64,000 nt of DNA from Hominilimicola fabiformis. Its GTDB lineage: Bacteria > Bacillota > Clostridia > UBA1381. The DNA lies in NCBI RefSeq assembly GCF_020687385.1, contig NZ_JAJEQM010000008.1, forward strand, positions 62,001-126,000. The letters are read 5' to 3'. A model generated the notes under the pieces. That model did no database searches, was not told where the DNA came from, and worked only from the letters and a program-made list of their open reading frames with translations. Shown in pieces: positions 8,614 through 17,218 of this stretch. The stretch's first letter is position 1; every line of letters begins with the position of its first letter. A program made the translations under genes and the position numbers.

Positions 8614-9658
8614 AATAATCATTATCCTTACGCTGATAATGCCGATAACCGCTTATGCGGACGTACCGACACTTGAGGGTGAGGATTTGTTTAATCAAAC
8701 GGTGGAGAGGAGTATGACGGGTGATTTGTCGTTAAATCCGACTGATATATTAAATATGCTGTCGGACGACATTATGGGGGAGATAAGGGAATGTACCGAT
8801 GATGTAATAATACTTTTTATAATAGCGGCGATTTCGGGGATTATAACAACTATTTCAACATCGTTCGGAAATAAATCGACAAGTGAGGCAGCGTTTTTCG
8901 CCTGCTTTACGCTCATGTCGGCGGCGGCGATAAAATGTTTCGGAACGGCTATGGAGTACGGAACAACGGTTGTTACGGCAATGACGGACTTTATAACGAA
9001 ATTTTCACCGCTGTTGATGATTATGATTGCGACAAGCGGTAAAGCGGTATCGGCGTCGACGTTTCAGCCTGTTATGTCGGCGGCGGTGTATGTTGTGTCG
9101 ATAATTATTGAGAAGTGCCTTGTACCGCTTATAGCGTTCAGTTCGGTGCTTGCGGTTGCGGGGAATATCAGTGACAAGGTACAGCTTTCGGGGTTTTGTA
9201 AGGTGGTTAAGTCGATTTCAAAGTGGCTTATGGCGGCGATTATAACGATTTTTACCGGTATAAGTGCGATATACGGCTTTTCTTCACCCGCACTTGACGC
9301 AGTAAGCGGTAAGGCGGTTAAGTTTGCGGTAGGAAGTCTTGTACCTGTTGTCGGTACGTTTTTATCCGATACGCTTGAAACGGTCGTAAGCGGAACAAGG
9401 CTTATGAAAAATGCGGTCGGAACATCGGGAATTATTGTGATGTGCGTTATATGCGTATTGCCGATACTTAAAATCGGCGTGATACAGTTAATGCTAAAAC
9501 TCACATCATCAATAGCCGAACCGCTTACGGATAAACGTGTTTCGTCTATGCTTTGGGAGGTGTCGGAGTCGGTTACAACGATATTTGCGGTAGTGGTTAT
9601 GGTAGCGGTACTTTTTATGATTAATATAAGTATTATGTTAGCCGCCACCGGCATTTGA
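8594..9658 (+). CDS. spoIIIAE: Stage III sporulation protein AE
   Basis: A 354-residue polytopic membrane protein with an N-terminal signal-like helix (LLCKIIIILTLIMPITAYA) followed by several transmembrane segments from about residue 75 on. Length and order fit SpoIIIAE, the multi-helix channel component. After its stop, 145 bp of non-coding sequence with a MITE-like inverted repeat separates it from spoIIIAF, which is unusual for this tightly packed operon. Confidence 0.93.
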   Translation: MHFLLCKIIIILTLIMPITAYADVPTLEGEDLFNQTVERSMTGDLSLNPTDILNMLSDDIMGEIRECTDDVIILFIIAAISGIITTISTSFGNKSTSEAAFFACFTLMSAAAIKCFGTAMEYGTTVVTAMTDFITKFSPLLMIMIATSGKAVSASTFQPVMSAAVYVVSIIIEKCLVPLIAFSSVLAVAGNISDKVQLSGFCKVVKSISKWLMAAIITIFTGISAIYGFSSPALDAVSGKAVKFAVGSLVPVVGTFLSDTLETVVSGTRLMKNAVGTSGIIVMCVICVLPILKIGVIQLMLKLTSSIAEPLTDKRVSSMLWEVSESVTTIFAVVVMVAVLFMINISIMLAATGI

Positions 9659-9756
9659 GAAAAATGCTCGTCGTATATCACTCATTTTCAAACCTTGAAG
9701 TACATTGAGTACGACTGCGGTTTTCAAATAAGCAATCTGCTTAGAGCATTTTCCTC
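9657..9756. repeat. MITE-like inverted-repeat element inside the spoIIIA operon
   Basis: GAGAAAAATGCTC (9657-9669) and GAGCATTTTCCTC (9744-9756) form 13-bp terminal inverted repeats with one mismatch, bounding a 100-bp AT-rich insert without an ORF. The left end overlaps the spoIIIAE stop codon. Inside, ATTTTCAAACC and GGTTTTCAAAT form a second partial inverted repeat. Likely a small palindromic element inserted between two genes normally almost contiguous; no second copy was found in this window. Confidence 0.5.
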
Positions 9757-9803
9757 AAAGTACAAAATGTAATACAGTGCGAAAGGAGATAACATAGACG
9801 GCA

Positions 9804-10253
9804 ATGAAAGAATACATCATAACCATAATCGGTGCAACATTGCTTTCGGCTATGGCCGGAATTATTGCACCTGAAAAGTGGCGCAGTTATGTACAGGTTA
9901 TAACAGGTTTGGTTATAATAAGCTGTATCATTTCTCCTGTGACAGCTATTGTAAAAAGTGATATATTTGACGGCTTTGACAGTGTACAGGAAAACATAGC
10001 CGACAGCAGTAATATGCAGACGGAGCTTGTTATAGAGGAGCTGAAAAACAGGATAAACGAGGATATTAAAGCACGAATGGAAAAAGAGTTTAAATTATCG
10101 GTTACGGCGGAATGTGAAATAATGGTGAATGACGAAGGTGAGATTACGGGGGTAGACAGTGTACGCGTTTACGGGGATAAATTAACGGACCGTGCAAGGA
10201 GCAGAATATGCGAGGTATACGGTTTGAAACCTTATGAGGTGCATGATGAATAA
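9804..10253 (+). CDS. spoIIIAF: Stage III sporulation protein AF
   Basis: A 149-residue protein with two N-terminal transmembrane helices (residues 5-22 and about 33-50) and a C-terminal soluble domain facing the intermembrane space or cytosol, the SpoIIIAF layout. The start ATG 9804 lies behind GAAAGGAGA. Its 3' end overlaps the start of spoIIIAG. Confidence 0.92.
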   Translation: MKEYIITIIGATLLSAMAGIIAPEKWRSYVQVITGLVIISCIISPVTAIVKSDIFDGFDSVQENIADSSNMQTELVIEELKNRINEDIKARMEKEFKLSVTAECEIMVNDEGEITGVDSVRVYGDKLTDRARSRICEVYGLKPYEVHDE

Positions 10254-10737
10254 GGAAGATTTACTTAAAATATTTAAAAATAAGAATAACAGACTGATAT
10301 GCTTAATATTAATAATTGGAGTTGTACTTATGGCAGTGGCAAGTGTGGACAAAAATAAAAAAGCTGACGTACAACCTACGGCAGCCGTAACAAGTGTTGA
10401 AGATGAAGAAAAGAGGCTTGCGAACATTCTTTCACAGATTGACGGTGCCGGAGAGGTATCTGTTATGATAACCTATTATTCAAGTTCGGAAAAGAACATC
10501 GCTTACGAAACGAAAGTTTCATCAAGAGAAAAGGAAGAAAGCGAGGATAAAAAGGCTGTTATGACAGACGGTGAACCTATGGTGGTAAAAGAGGTGTATC
10601 CAAAAGTCAGAGGTGTTATCGTGACTGCCGACGGGGGCGGAAACAGTGCAGTCAGAAGTGCTATTTCCGAGGCGGTTACAGCATCACTTGACGTGCCTGC
10701 ACACAGAATATGTATATTTAAGAAGGAGGTAAAATAA
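10246..10737 (+). CDS. spoIIIAG: Stage III sporulation protein AG
   Basis: A short cytosolic N-terminus, one transmembrane helix (LICLILIIGVVLMAVASV) and a periplasm-like domain with the ring-building motif of FliF/EscJ type proteins (IDGAGEVSVMITYYSS...VRGVIVTADGGGNSAVRSAI). SpoIIIAG forms large rings in the channel. Three in-frame ATGs (10234, 10243, 10246) are possible; 10246 was chosen because GAGGTG at 10236-10241 precedes it, but the spacing is short and the choice is uncertain by a few residues. Overlaps spoIIIAF. Confidence 0.92.
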   Translation: MNKEDLLKIFKNKNNRLICLILIIGVVLMAVASVDKNKKADVQPTAAVTSVEDEEKRLANILSQIDGAGEVSVMITYYSSSEKNIAYETKVSSREKEESEDKKAVMTDGEPMVVKEVYPKVRGVIVTADGGGNSAVRSAISEAVTASLDVPAHRICIFKKEVK

Positions 10738-10738
10738 A

Positions 10739-11395
10739 ATGGTTTTGAAGAAGAAGGAGATAATAGCGGCATCGCTTGTGGTACTTATAGGAGTTGCCGG
10801 ATACTTGAATTGGTCGTATCAAGATACAATAAGGGTACAGGACGGCGAAAGCTACGTTGAAACCGGCAAGAAACTCGGTGAGGCACAGTATGTTTCTTCC
10901 GATACGGTAGCGGAGGAAACATCAACGGACAACGCGGAACAAAACGACAGCGAGCAAGCGGAGGAAACGGCAGTAACGGAAGATGACGGCGAACAGGCAA
11001 CGGACAGTCAGGAAAGCAATGTAACGATAGAAACCGCGTCGGATTCGGGCAATTATTTTGAACAGGCAAAGATGAATAAAGAAACATCACGTTCAAAGTC
11101 ACTTGAAATATTAAATCAAACTGCCGAAAACGAAAGCTTTGACGCTGATATTCGTAAAAAAGCCGGTGACAAAATTCTTGAAGAGGCAAACAACGTACAG
11201 AAAGAATCGGAAATCGAAAGTATCGCACAGTCAAAGGGCTACAGTGAAATATGTGTGTATGTAGACGGCAGTGAGGCAAATATTATGGTCCGAAAAGACG
11301 GATTTTCGGACGAAGATGTAGTAAAACTTACGTCAATCGCAACCGAACAACTTAAAATTTCAGCACAAAACATAAAAATAGTTGAAGTAAAGTGA
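10739..11395 (+). CDS. spoIIIAH: Stage III sporulation protein AH
   Basis: A 218-residue protein: short N-terminus, one transmembrane helix (EIIAASLVVLIGVAGYLNW), a long acidic low-complexity linker (about 40-105) and a C-terminal YscJ/FliF-like domain (DADIRKKAGDKILEEANNVQKE...). SpoIIIAH binds SpoIIQ across the intermembrane space. Last gene of the operon, one base after the spoIIIAG stop. Confidence 0.94.
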   Translation: MVLKKKEIIAASLVVLIGVAGYLNWSYQDTIRVQDGESYVETGKKLGEAQYVSSDTVAEETSTDNAEQNDSEQAEETAVTEDDGEQATDSQESNVTIETASDSGNYFEQAKMNKETSRSKSLEILNQTAENESFDADIRKKAGDKILEEANNVQKESEIESIAQSKGYSEICVYVDGSEANIMVRKDGFSDEDVVKLTSIATEQLKISAQNIKIVEVK

Positions 11396-11454
11396 TTTAT
11401 CTGTTATAATATACATATAATAATTTATTCGGAAAAATTTACGGAGGTAGCATT

Positions 11455-11985
11455 ATGGATGAAGAAATTAAGAATGTTCAAAATGAAGACGGCATAAACG
11501 AAGAAACTGCCGAAGAAACAACTGCAAATGCAGAAGTTGAAGAAGAACCAATCGGGAATATAAAAATTTCAGTTGACGTTGTATCAACAATCGCAGGTAT
11601 CGCAACAACAGAGATTGACGGTGTTGCGGGAATGTACGGAACATTTGCCGGCGGCATTGCAGAAATGTTCGGTGCAAAGAAAAATCCGTCAAAGGGCGTT
11701 AAGGTTGATATGAACGAAACAACTGCAACGATTGACCTTTATATTGTGGTGGATTACGGTGTAAGAATACCGGAGCTTTCTTGGGAAATTCAAGAGAACG
11801 TTAAAAACAGCGTTGAAACAATGACAGGACTTGATGTTCAAAAGGTTAATATCCATATCGAAGGCGTAAGCTTTGAAAAGGAAAAAGAAGAAAAAATAGA
11901 ACTTGACAGCAACGTAAACGAAACACCTTTACAGACTGTTGACACTGATGAAGATTCTATGGACGATGAGGATATTCAAGACTGA
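11455..11985 (+). CDS. Asp23/Gls24 family envelope stress protein
   Basis: A 176-residue acidic protein. The Asp23 core (about 33-140: IGNIKISVDVVSTIAGIATTEIDGVAG...) is flanked by Glu-rich tails. Asp23-family proteins are membrane-associated envelope stress proteins in Firmicutes and are often encoded beside nusB in Clostridia, as here. ATG 11455 follows ACGGAGGTAG. A terminator follows at 11992-12034, so it is probably monocistronic or the distal gene of the preceding transcript. Confidence 0.9.
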   Translation: MDEEIKNVQNEDGINEETAEETTANAEVEEEPIGNIKISVDVVSTIAGIATTEIDGVAGMYGTFAGGIAEMFGAKKNPSKGVKVDMNETTATIDLYIVVDYGVRIPELSWEIQENVKNSVETMTGLDVQKVNIHIEGVSFEKEKEEKIELDSNVNETPLQTVDTDEDSMDDEDIQD

Positions 11986-11991
11986 GAAAAT

Positions 11992-12034
11992 AAATCAAGG
12001 ATTGTGTCTTATAGGCATAAGCCTTGATTTTTTT
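11992..12034 (+). terminator. Intrinsic terminator after the Asp23 gene
   Basis: AATCAAGG (11993-12000) pairs with CCTTGATT (12022-12029), with a short internal hairpin in the loop, then a T tract. The -35 of the nusB promoter overlaps its 3' arm. Confidence 0.75.
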
Positions 12035-12052
12035 ATGTTATTGTGGTATAGT
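12024..12052 (+). promoter_or_regulatory. Promoter of the nusB operon
   Basis: TTGATT (12024-12029), a 17-bp spacer and TATAGT (12047-12052). The -35 is embedded in the preceding terminator stem. Confidence 0.6.
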
Positions 12053-12102
12053 TTTAACATAGAATTTAAGTAGCCTTATTATTTTGGGAAAGGAATAAAA
12101 AT

Positions 12103-12516
12103 ATGAAAAAACAGACGAGAAGTCAAGCAAGGGACGCTGCTTTTACACAAGTGTTCCAAATGAATATGCACGAGGATGATATGGACGTAATTTTGGAGGA
12201 GCTTTTAAATGCACGTCCCGAATGTGAAACAAATCTTGGTTATATAAGACAGATTATTGACGGAGTGAAGGAACACGAAAGCGAGCTTGAAGATACGGTT
12301 GCAAAGTATTTGAAAGCAGGTTGGACGCTTTCAAGAATTTCAAAAGCATCACTTTCAATAATGAAGCTTGCAATATTTGAAATGAAGTATATGGACGACG
12401 TACCGCCGAAAGTTGCGATAAATGAGGCGGTTGAACTTGCAAAGCGTTACGGTGATGACGGTGACCCTACATTCGTAAACGGACTTTTGGGTAATGTATT
12501 TAAGGAGTTAGCGTGA
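12103..12516 (+). CDS. nusB: Transcription antitermination factor NusB
   Basis: A 137-residue all-alpha protein of NusB length. It has the N-terminal RSQARDAAFTQVFQM motif and the C-terminal KVAINEAVELAKRYGDD...FVNGLLGNVF signature. NusB with NusE binds boxA RNA and promotes rRNA antitermination. Its stop overlaps the GTG start of the next gene. Confidence 0.96.
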   Translation: MKKQTRSQARDAAFTQVFQMNMHEDDMDVILEELLNARPECETNLGYIRQIIDGVKEHESELEDTVAKYLKAGWTLSRISKASLSIMKLAIFEMKYMDDVPPKVAINEAVELAKRYGDDGDPTFVNGLLGNVFKELA

Positions 12517-13451
12517 GTACAATAGGCTTTGATACAAGCAATTACACAACGTCAACTGCGTGGACTGACGGAAAAACCGATATAAATGTACGACAGATTT
12601 TATACGTCAAAGACGGTGAAAGAGGAATACGTCAAAGTGACGGCGTTTTTCAGCATATGAAATTAATGCCGGTGATGTATGAAAAATTGTCGGAGCAGAT
12701 TGATTTTAAAGATGTTAAGGCGGTTGGAGTCAGTACAAGACCGAGATGTGTAGAGGGATCATATATGCCTGTATTCCTTGCAGGTGAGGGGTATGCAAAG
12801 GTTGTCGCTAATACTTTGGGTGTGCCTTTGTATGAATTTTCACACCAAGACGGACATATAATGGCGGGAATATATTCAAGCGGCTCTTTTGAATTGCTTG
12901 AAAACGATTTTATATCGGTACACCTTTCGGGTGGTACAACGGAAATTTTGAAAAGCCGTTACAACGGATTTCATTTTGACAATGAAATTATCGGCGGAAG
13001 TAAGGATATAAGTGCCGGACAATTTATTGACAGAGTGGGCGTAAAAATGGGGTTGCATTTTCCTGCCGGTAAGGCTTTGGAACAGCTTGCTCTAAAGACT
13101 GAAAAAGGTGAAAAACTTCCGATAGCCGTTGACGGTGCGTATATGAATTTTTCGGGTGTTGAAACAAAAGCGTCACGCATGGCGGAGAGTGAAAAATGCG
13201 ATAAATCCGCTCTTGCACTCGGCGTACTTGAAAATGTTCGTGATACACTTGTTAAAACGATAAATAAGGCAATGACGGACACAAACACTCACCGCGTGTT
13301 GATTGTGGGCGGTGTTGCGTCAAACGGAATTATAAGAAACGGACTTACAAAAAAACTTGACGGTGATGTGTATTTCGCAAAAGCGGAATATTCAACCGAT
13401 AATGCAGTCGGAACAGCATATCTTGCACATCTGGCACATAAGGAGGCATAG
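12513..13451 (+). CDS. Kae1/TsaD-like protein, paralogue of unknown substrate
   Basis: A 312-residue ASKHA-fold protein resembling TsaD, the threonylcarbamoyl transferase that makes t6A in tRNA. Metal ligands are kept: HQDGH (H111, H115) corresponds to the HxEGH motif, and TDNAVG near the C-terminus holds the last Asp. SGGTTE (about 139-144), NFSGVETK and VGGVASNG match the nucleotide-binding loops. It starts at GTG 12513, overlapping nusB by 4 bp. Clostridia often encode this protein between nusB and xseA in addition to true TsaD, so it is probably a paralogue rather than tsaD itself; its substrate is unknown. Whether true tsaD exists elsewhere cannot be seen here. Confidence 0.8.
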   Translation: MSTIGFDTSNYTTSTAWTDGKTDINVRQILYVKDGERGIRQSDGVFQHMKLMPVMYEKLSEQIDFKDVKAVGVSTRPRCVEGSYMPVFLAGEGYAKVVANTLGVPLYEFSHQDGHIMAGIYSSGSFELLENDFISVHLSGGTTEILKSRYNGFHFDNEIIGGSKDISAGQFIDRVGVKMGLHFPAGKALEQLALKTEKGEKLPIAVDGAYMNFSGVETKASRMAESEKCDKSALALGVLENVRDTLVKTINKAMTDTNTHRVLIVGGVASNGIIRNGLTKKLDGDVYFAKAEYSTDNAVGTAYLAHLAHKEA

Positions 13452-13453
13452 GC

Positions 13454-14638
13454 TTGGAACCTAAAATTGCTACCGTTTCACAGATAAACGGTTATGTAAA
13501 GAAAATACTTGACCATAATATAATACTTAATAATGTTTGGATAAAGGGCGAAATATCGAATTTTAAACATCATTATTCCGGACATCTTTATATAACGCTT
13601 AAAGACGAGGGTGGAGTGCTTAAAGCGGTAATGTTCAGAGGCAGTGCGCAGTCGCTTAACTTTGAACCGAGCGACGGTATGAAAGTCCTTGCACGAGGAA
13701 GAGTAAGTGTGTATGAGGCGGGCGGTTCGTATCAGCTTTATATAGAGGAAATGATACCCGATGGTGTGGGTGAACTTTATATAGCATACGAACAATTAAA
13801 GAAACAGCTTGAAGAAGAAGGACTTTTCCGTCCAGAACATAAAAAGCCTATTCCGAAATTCCCTAAACGTGTCGGAGTTGTTACAGCCTCAACAGGTGCG
13901 GCGGTAAGGGATATTATAAATGTTATAACAAGACGTTATCCTATGGCTGAAATTGTGATATATCCTGCACAGGTACAGGGTGTCGGTGCGGCGGAAAGCG
14001 TTGTTAAAGCGATTGAATACTTTAACGCAACAAATGAGGTTGATACGCTGATTGTCGGACGCGGAGGCGGCAGTATAGAGGACTTGTGGGCATTTAATGA
14101 GGAAATCACCGCAAGGGCGATATTTAATTCGAATATACCGATTATATCGGCTGTCGGACACGAAACAGATTTTACGATTGCCGATTTCGTTGCGGATTTG
14201 AGAGCACCTACTCCGTCAGCGGCGGCAGAAATAGCAGTACCGTCAATGATTGAACTCAGAAACAGAATAAATACCGATAAAAACCGTATTTCTCAAAATA
14301 TAGTCAAGCGTATCGAAAGCTGTAAATTGCTTTTAAAACGATTTAAAATGCGTACTCCTAAGGATAGGATTGACGATTATTATTTGAAGATAGATTCGCT
14401 TGTTAAATCTATGGATAACTGCATTAAAATGAAAACTATGTCGCTAAGACGTCAGCTTGCGGAACAGGCTGCAAAGCTTGACGCGTTAAGTCCTCTGCAA
14501 ACTCTTTCAAGAGGATATTCGATTCCGACAAAAGAGGACGGAACTGTTATAAGAAGTGCGAACGATATGGAAAAGGGTATGGAATTTACACTTAGAATGA
14601 AAGACGGACAGACAAATTGTGTAGTAAAGGGAGAATAG
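13454..14638 (+). CDS. xseA: Exodeoxyribonuclease VII large subunit
   Basis: A 394-residue protein. The N-terminal OB-fold domain (about 1-100, ending near the GSYQLYIEEMIPDGVGELY segment) precedes the catalytic domain with VGVVTASTGAAVRDI and GRGGGSIEDLWAFNEE, then a coiled-coil C-terminus. ExoVII degrades single-stranded DNA with the XseB subunit encoded next. Start is TTG 13454, 7 nt after AGGAGG (13441-13446). Confidence 0.95.
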   Translation: MEPKIATVSQINGYVKKILDHNIILNNVWIKGEISNFKHHYSGHLYITLKDEGGVLKAVMFRGSAQSLNFEPSDGMKVLARGRVSVYEAGGSYQLYIEEMIPDGVGELYIAYEQLKKQLEEEGLFRPEHKKPIPKFPKRVGVVTASTGAAVRDIINVITRRYPMAEIVIYPAQVQGVGAAESVVKAIEYFNATNEVDTLIVGRGGGSIEDLWAFNEEITARAIFNSNIPIISAVGHETDFTIADFVADLRAPTPSAAAEIAVPSMIELRNRINTDKNRISQNIVKRIESCKLLLKRFKMRTPKDRIDDYYLKIDSLVKSMDNCIKMKTMSLRRQLAEQAAKLDALSPLQTLSRGYSIPTKEDGTVIRSANDMEKGMEFTLRMKDGQTNCVVKGE

Positions 14639-14640
14639 AT

Positions 14641-14871
14641 ATGGCAAAGACATTTGAACAGTCAATAGCTGAACTTGAAGAAATTGTTGAACAGCTTGAA
14701 AACGGTGACGTGACTCTTGACGAGTCACTCGGACTTTTTGAAAAGGGAATAAAATTATCGAAAAGCTGTCAGAAAATGCTTGACACGGCAGAAAAGAAAG
14801 TTTCTATACTGATGACAAATGATGACGGAGAAATAGTAAAAGAGGACTTTACAGGTGCGGACAATGAATAA
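14641..14871 (+). CDS. xseB: Exodeoxyribonuclease VII small subunit
   Basis: A 76-residue, Glu-rich two-helix protein (FEQSIAELEEIVEQLENGD, then VTLDESLGLFEKGIKL), the standard XseB signature. Start set at ATG 14641 behind GGGAG; an upstream in-frame ATG at 14617 lies inside xseA and adds non-conserved residues. It overlaps ispA by 8 bp. Confidence 0.95.
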   Translation: MAKTFEQSIAELEEIVEQLENGDVTLDESLGLFEKGIKLSKSCQKMLDTAEKKVSILMTNDDGEIVKEDFTGADNE

Positions 14872-15748
14872 TATAAAGGAATTGCTGAAAGAGCAGATTA
14901 AATTTACAGACGGTTATCTTGATAAGTACCTTGCCGAAAAAGACAATCCGCAGAATATTATATACAAGGCAATGCGATACAGTGTTTTTGCGGGCGGTAA
15001 AAGACTTCGTCCGATACTTATGATGAATACTTGTAAAATGTGCGGCGGTGATGTAAATGAGGTTATTCCGTTTGCGTGTGCGCTTGAAATGATACACACA
15101 TATTCGCTTATTCACGACGATTTGCCCGCAATGGATAATGATGATTTACGACGCGGTATGCCGACCAGTCATATTAAATTCGGTGAGGCAACCGCTATTT
15201 TGGCAGGTGACGCACTTTTGAACAAGGCATTTGAAGTTGTGTCGCAGTACAACGGCAACAATCCTCAAAGGGCGATTAAAGCAATGAATATGCTTGCCGT
15301 ATCGTCAGGTACAGAGGGTATGATAGGCGGTCAGATTGTCGATATGGAGAGTGAAGGTAAGGATATTACCCTTGATGAACTTAAATATCTTCACCTTAAC
15401 AAGACTGGCGCAATTATAAGAAGTGCCTGCACAGTCGGCGCGTTGATGGGCGGTGCGAGTGACGGAGAAATAAAAGCCGTTGATGAATTTGCTCAAAATC
15501 TCGGTGTTGCGTTTCAGATACAAGATGATATTCTTGACGTTACAGGCGATGAAAAAGAGCTTGGTAAGCCTATCGGCTCGGATGCGGAAGAAAACAAAAA
15601 TACATATGTAAAGCTTGTAGGGTTGGAAAAGTCAAAGGAATTGGCAAAGGAATATTCGGAAAAAGCAAAGAAGTCACTTGAAATGTTCGGTGAAAAAGCG
15701 GAATTTCTTATAAATCTTACAGATTACTTAATTGATAGAAAATTCTAA
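14864..15748 (+). CDS. ispA: Polyprenyl synthetase (farnesyl diphosphate synthase type)
   Basis: A 294-residue trans-prenyltransferase. The first Asp-rich motif is DDLPAMDNDDLRRG (residues about 88-101) and the second is DDILD. It also has GGKRLRP and the HLNKTGAI stretch. The enzyme condenses IPP with DMAPP/GPP to farnesyl diphosphate for undecaprenyl and other isoprenoids. Start chosen at ATG 14864 behind AGGTG. In many Firmicutes dxs follows here directly; in this genome dxs is 38 kb away, in the OLE locus. Confidence 0.93.
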   Translation: MNNIKELLKEQIKFTDGYLDKYLAEKDNPQNIIYKAMRYSVFAGGKRLRPILMMNTCKMCGGDVNEVIPFACALEMIHTYSLIHDDLPAMDNDDLRRGMPTSHIKFGEATAILAGDALLNKAFEVVSQYNGNNPQRAIKAMNMLAVSSGTEGMIGGQIVDMESEGKDITLDELKYLHLNKTGAIIRSACTVGALMGGASDGEIKAVDEFAQNLGVAFQIQDDILDVTGDEKELGKPIGSDAEENKNTYVKLVGLEKSKELAKEYSEKAKKSLEMFGEKAEFLINLTDYLIDRKF

Positions 15749-15760
15749 AGGAGATAGTTA

Positions 15761-16207
15761 ATGTCATATTTACAACAGCTTATTTCAAATTCGGTGCTTA
15801 TAACGGCTCTTATAGGTTGGTTTGCGGCACAGGTACTAAAGATGATACTCGTTTGGGATAAAAAGAAGTTTGATTTTAAGAGAATAATCGGTTCGGGCGG
15901 TATGCCGAGTTCACATTCATCTTTTGTAATGGCACTTACAATGTCTATCGGATTTACGCAAGGCTTTGACAGTGGGGCTTTTGCAATATCGGCGGTTATG
16001 TCGTTTGTGGTTATGTATGATGCGGCAGGTGTCAGAAGAAGTGCAGGTCAGCAGGCTGCTATACTTAATAAATTGGTTGAGTCTGTTATGAATGCCGATT
16101 TTTCAAAAACAGAAAAACGTCTGAAAGAACTTTTAGGACATACTCCGATTGAAGTTTTTGCCGGTGCGATTTTGGGCGTAATAATTGCGATTATAAGGTA
16201 TGTATGA
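15761..16207 (+). CDS. Divergent PAP2 family protein (DUF212)
   Basis: A 148-residue membrane protein with the PAP2-like motif GGMPSSHSSFVMAL (about 46-59) and further hydrophobic helices. The family is called divergent acidic-phosphatase-like (DUF212, YuiD). In Clostridia it commonly follows ispA, suggesting a role in prenyl or lipid phosphate metabolism, but no activity is established. It lies 12 bp after ispA and overlaps the next gene's start region. Confidence 0.85.
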   Translation: MSYLQQLISNSVLITALIGWFAAQVLKMILVWDKKKFDFKRIIGSGGMPSSHSSFVMALTMSIGFTQGFDSGAFAISAVMSFVVMYDAAGVRRSAGQQAAILNKLVESVMNADFSKTEKRLKELLGHTPIEVFAGAILGVIIAIIRYV

Positions 16208-16650
16208 TGAAGATACTTGTTGATGCGGACGCGTGTCCTGTTAAAGAAATTATTGAAAAGGTTGCAAAACAGAAGAATATCGAAGTTGTTATGTATATTG
16301 ATTCAAGTCATATTTTAAGCTCGGATTACAGCAAGATTGTGACGATAAGTAAGGGCAGGGACGCAGTTGACCTTGCACTGATAAACGACAGTGAAAAGGG
16401 TGACGTCATTGTTACACAGGATTACGGCGTTGCGTCGCTTGCACTCGGACGCAGTGCGTATGCAATCGGTAACAGCGGACTTATTTATGATAACAATAAT
16501 ATCGATAAACTTATGTTTGAAAGGTTTTTGGGACAGAAAGTACGCCGAGCCGGCAGAAAAGGCGGTAAGACGTTTAATCCGAAAAAGAGAACTAAAGAAG
16601 ATGACGAACGGTTTGAACGAAATCTTTTAACGATTTTGGACAGGGGATAA
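16207..16650 (+). CDS. YaiI/YqxD family protein (DUF188, NYN-like)
   Basis: A 147-residue protein with the family start MKILVDADACPVKEII and the TQDYGVASLAL motif. The acidic residues resemble PIN/NYN nuclease folds. Members are predicted RNA-processing nucleases, but activity is not proven. ATG 16207 was chosen over the adjacent ATG 16204 because AAGG at 16196-16199 is better spaced; the difference is one residue. Confidence 0.88.
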   Translation: MKILVDADACPVKEIIEKVAKQKNIEVVMYIDSSHILSSDYSKIVTISKGRDAVDLALINDSEKGDVIVTQDYGVASLALGRSAYAIGNSGLIYDNNNIDKLMFERFLGQKVRRAGRKGGKTFNPKKRTKEDDERFERNLLTILDRG

Positions 16651-16653
16651 AGT

Positions 16654-17142
16654 ATGAATAAACAAGAAATACTTGATTATTTAAAAGAAAAAAATGTATT
16701 GCACGAAGTAACCGAACACAAAGTGGTTTATAATATGGAAGAAGTGTCGCAGATTGATATTCCTTATCCAGAAGCGGAGGCGAAAAATCTTTTTGTCAGA
16801 GATGATAAGAAAAGAAATTATTATCTTATAACCGTAAAAGCCGATAAAAAGGTTAATTTAAAGAAGTTTAGAAAGGAAAATAATACTCGTGCTTTAAGCT
16901 TTGCGTCGGAGGACGAGTTGAAAAGTATAATGGGTGTGATACCGGGAGCGGTTACACCGTTCGGACTGTTAAATGATAAAGAGTTAAAAGTGAAATTTTT
17001 TATAGATAAAGAATTTGCAAAAACGGGACACTTAATAGCCGTACATCCGAATGATAATACCGCAACAGTGTATTTAAAAGCAGAAGATTTAATTGATATA
17101 ATAAAAGAACACGGAAATCAAGTTGGTGTTATTACATTATAG
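16654..17142 (+). CDS. YbaK/EbsC-family prolyl-tRNA deacylase (ProX type)
   Basis: A 162-residue protein of the YbaK/ProRS-INS superfamily. It resembles the stand-alone ProX editing proteins that hydrolyse mischarged Ala-tRNA(Pro): YNMEEVSQIDIPYPEAEAKNLFVRD..., VKADKKVNLKKFRK and GAVTPFGLLND. A proS gene of the full bacterial type occurs in the same window (30621), so this would be an additional trans-editing factor. It ends with a terminator at 17146-17168. Confidence 0.82.
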   Translation: MNKQEILDYLKEKNVLHEVTEHKVVYNMEEVSQIDIPYPEAEAKNLFVRDDKKRNYYLITVKADKKVNLKKFRKENNTRALSFASEDELKSIMGVIPGAVTPFGLLNDKELKVKFFIDKEFAKTGHLIAVHPNDNTATVYLKAEDLIDIIKEHGNQVGVITL

Positions 17143-17145
17143 AAT

Positions 17146-17168
17146 TTGCCCATAAGGGCATTTTTTTA
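17146..17168 (+). terminator. Intrinsic terminator after the YbaK-like gene
   Basis: TGCCC ATAA GGGCA stem followed by seven T residues. Confidence 0.8.
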
Positions 17169-17185
17169 TATCTGAAATTAAAAAT

Positions 17186-17216
17186 AAAAAAAGGAAGTAC
17201 ATCGTACTTCCTTTTT
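17186..17216 (-). terminator. Terminator downstream of tRNA-Asp
   Basis: AAAAAGGAAGTACATCGTACTTCCTTTTT palindrome; in the minus direction it immediately follows the tRNA 3' end and finishes with a T run. Confidence 0.78.
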
Positions 17217-17218
17217 GT

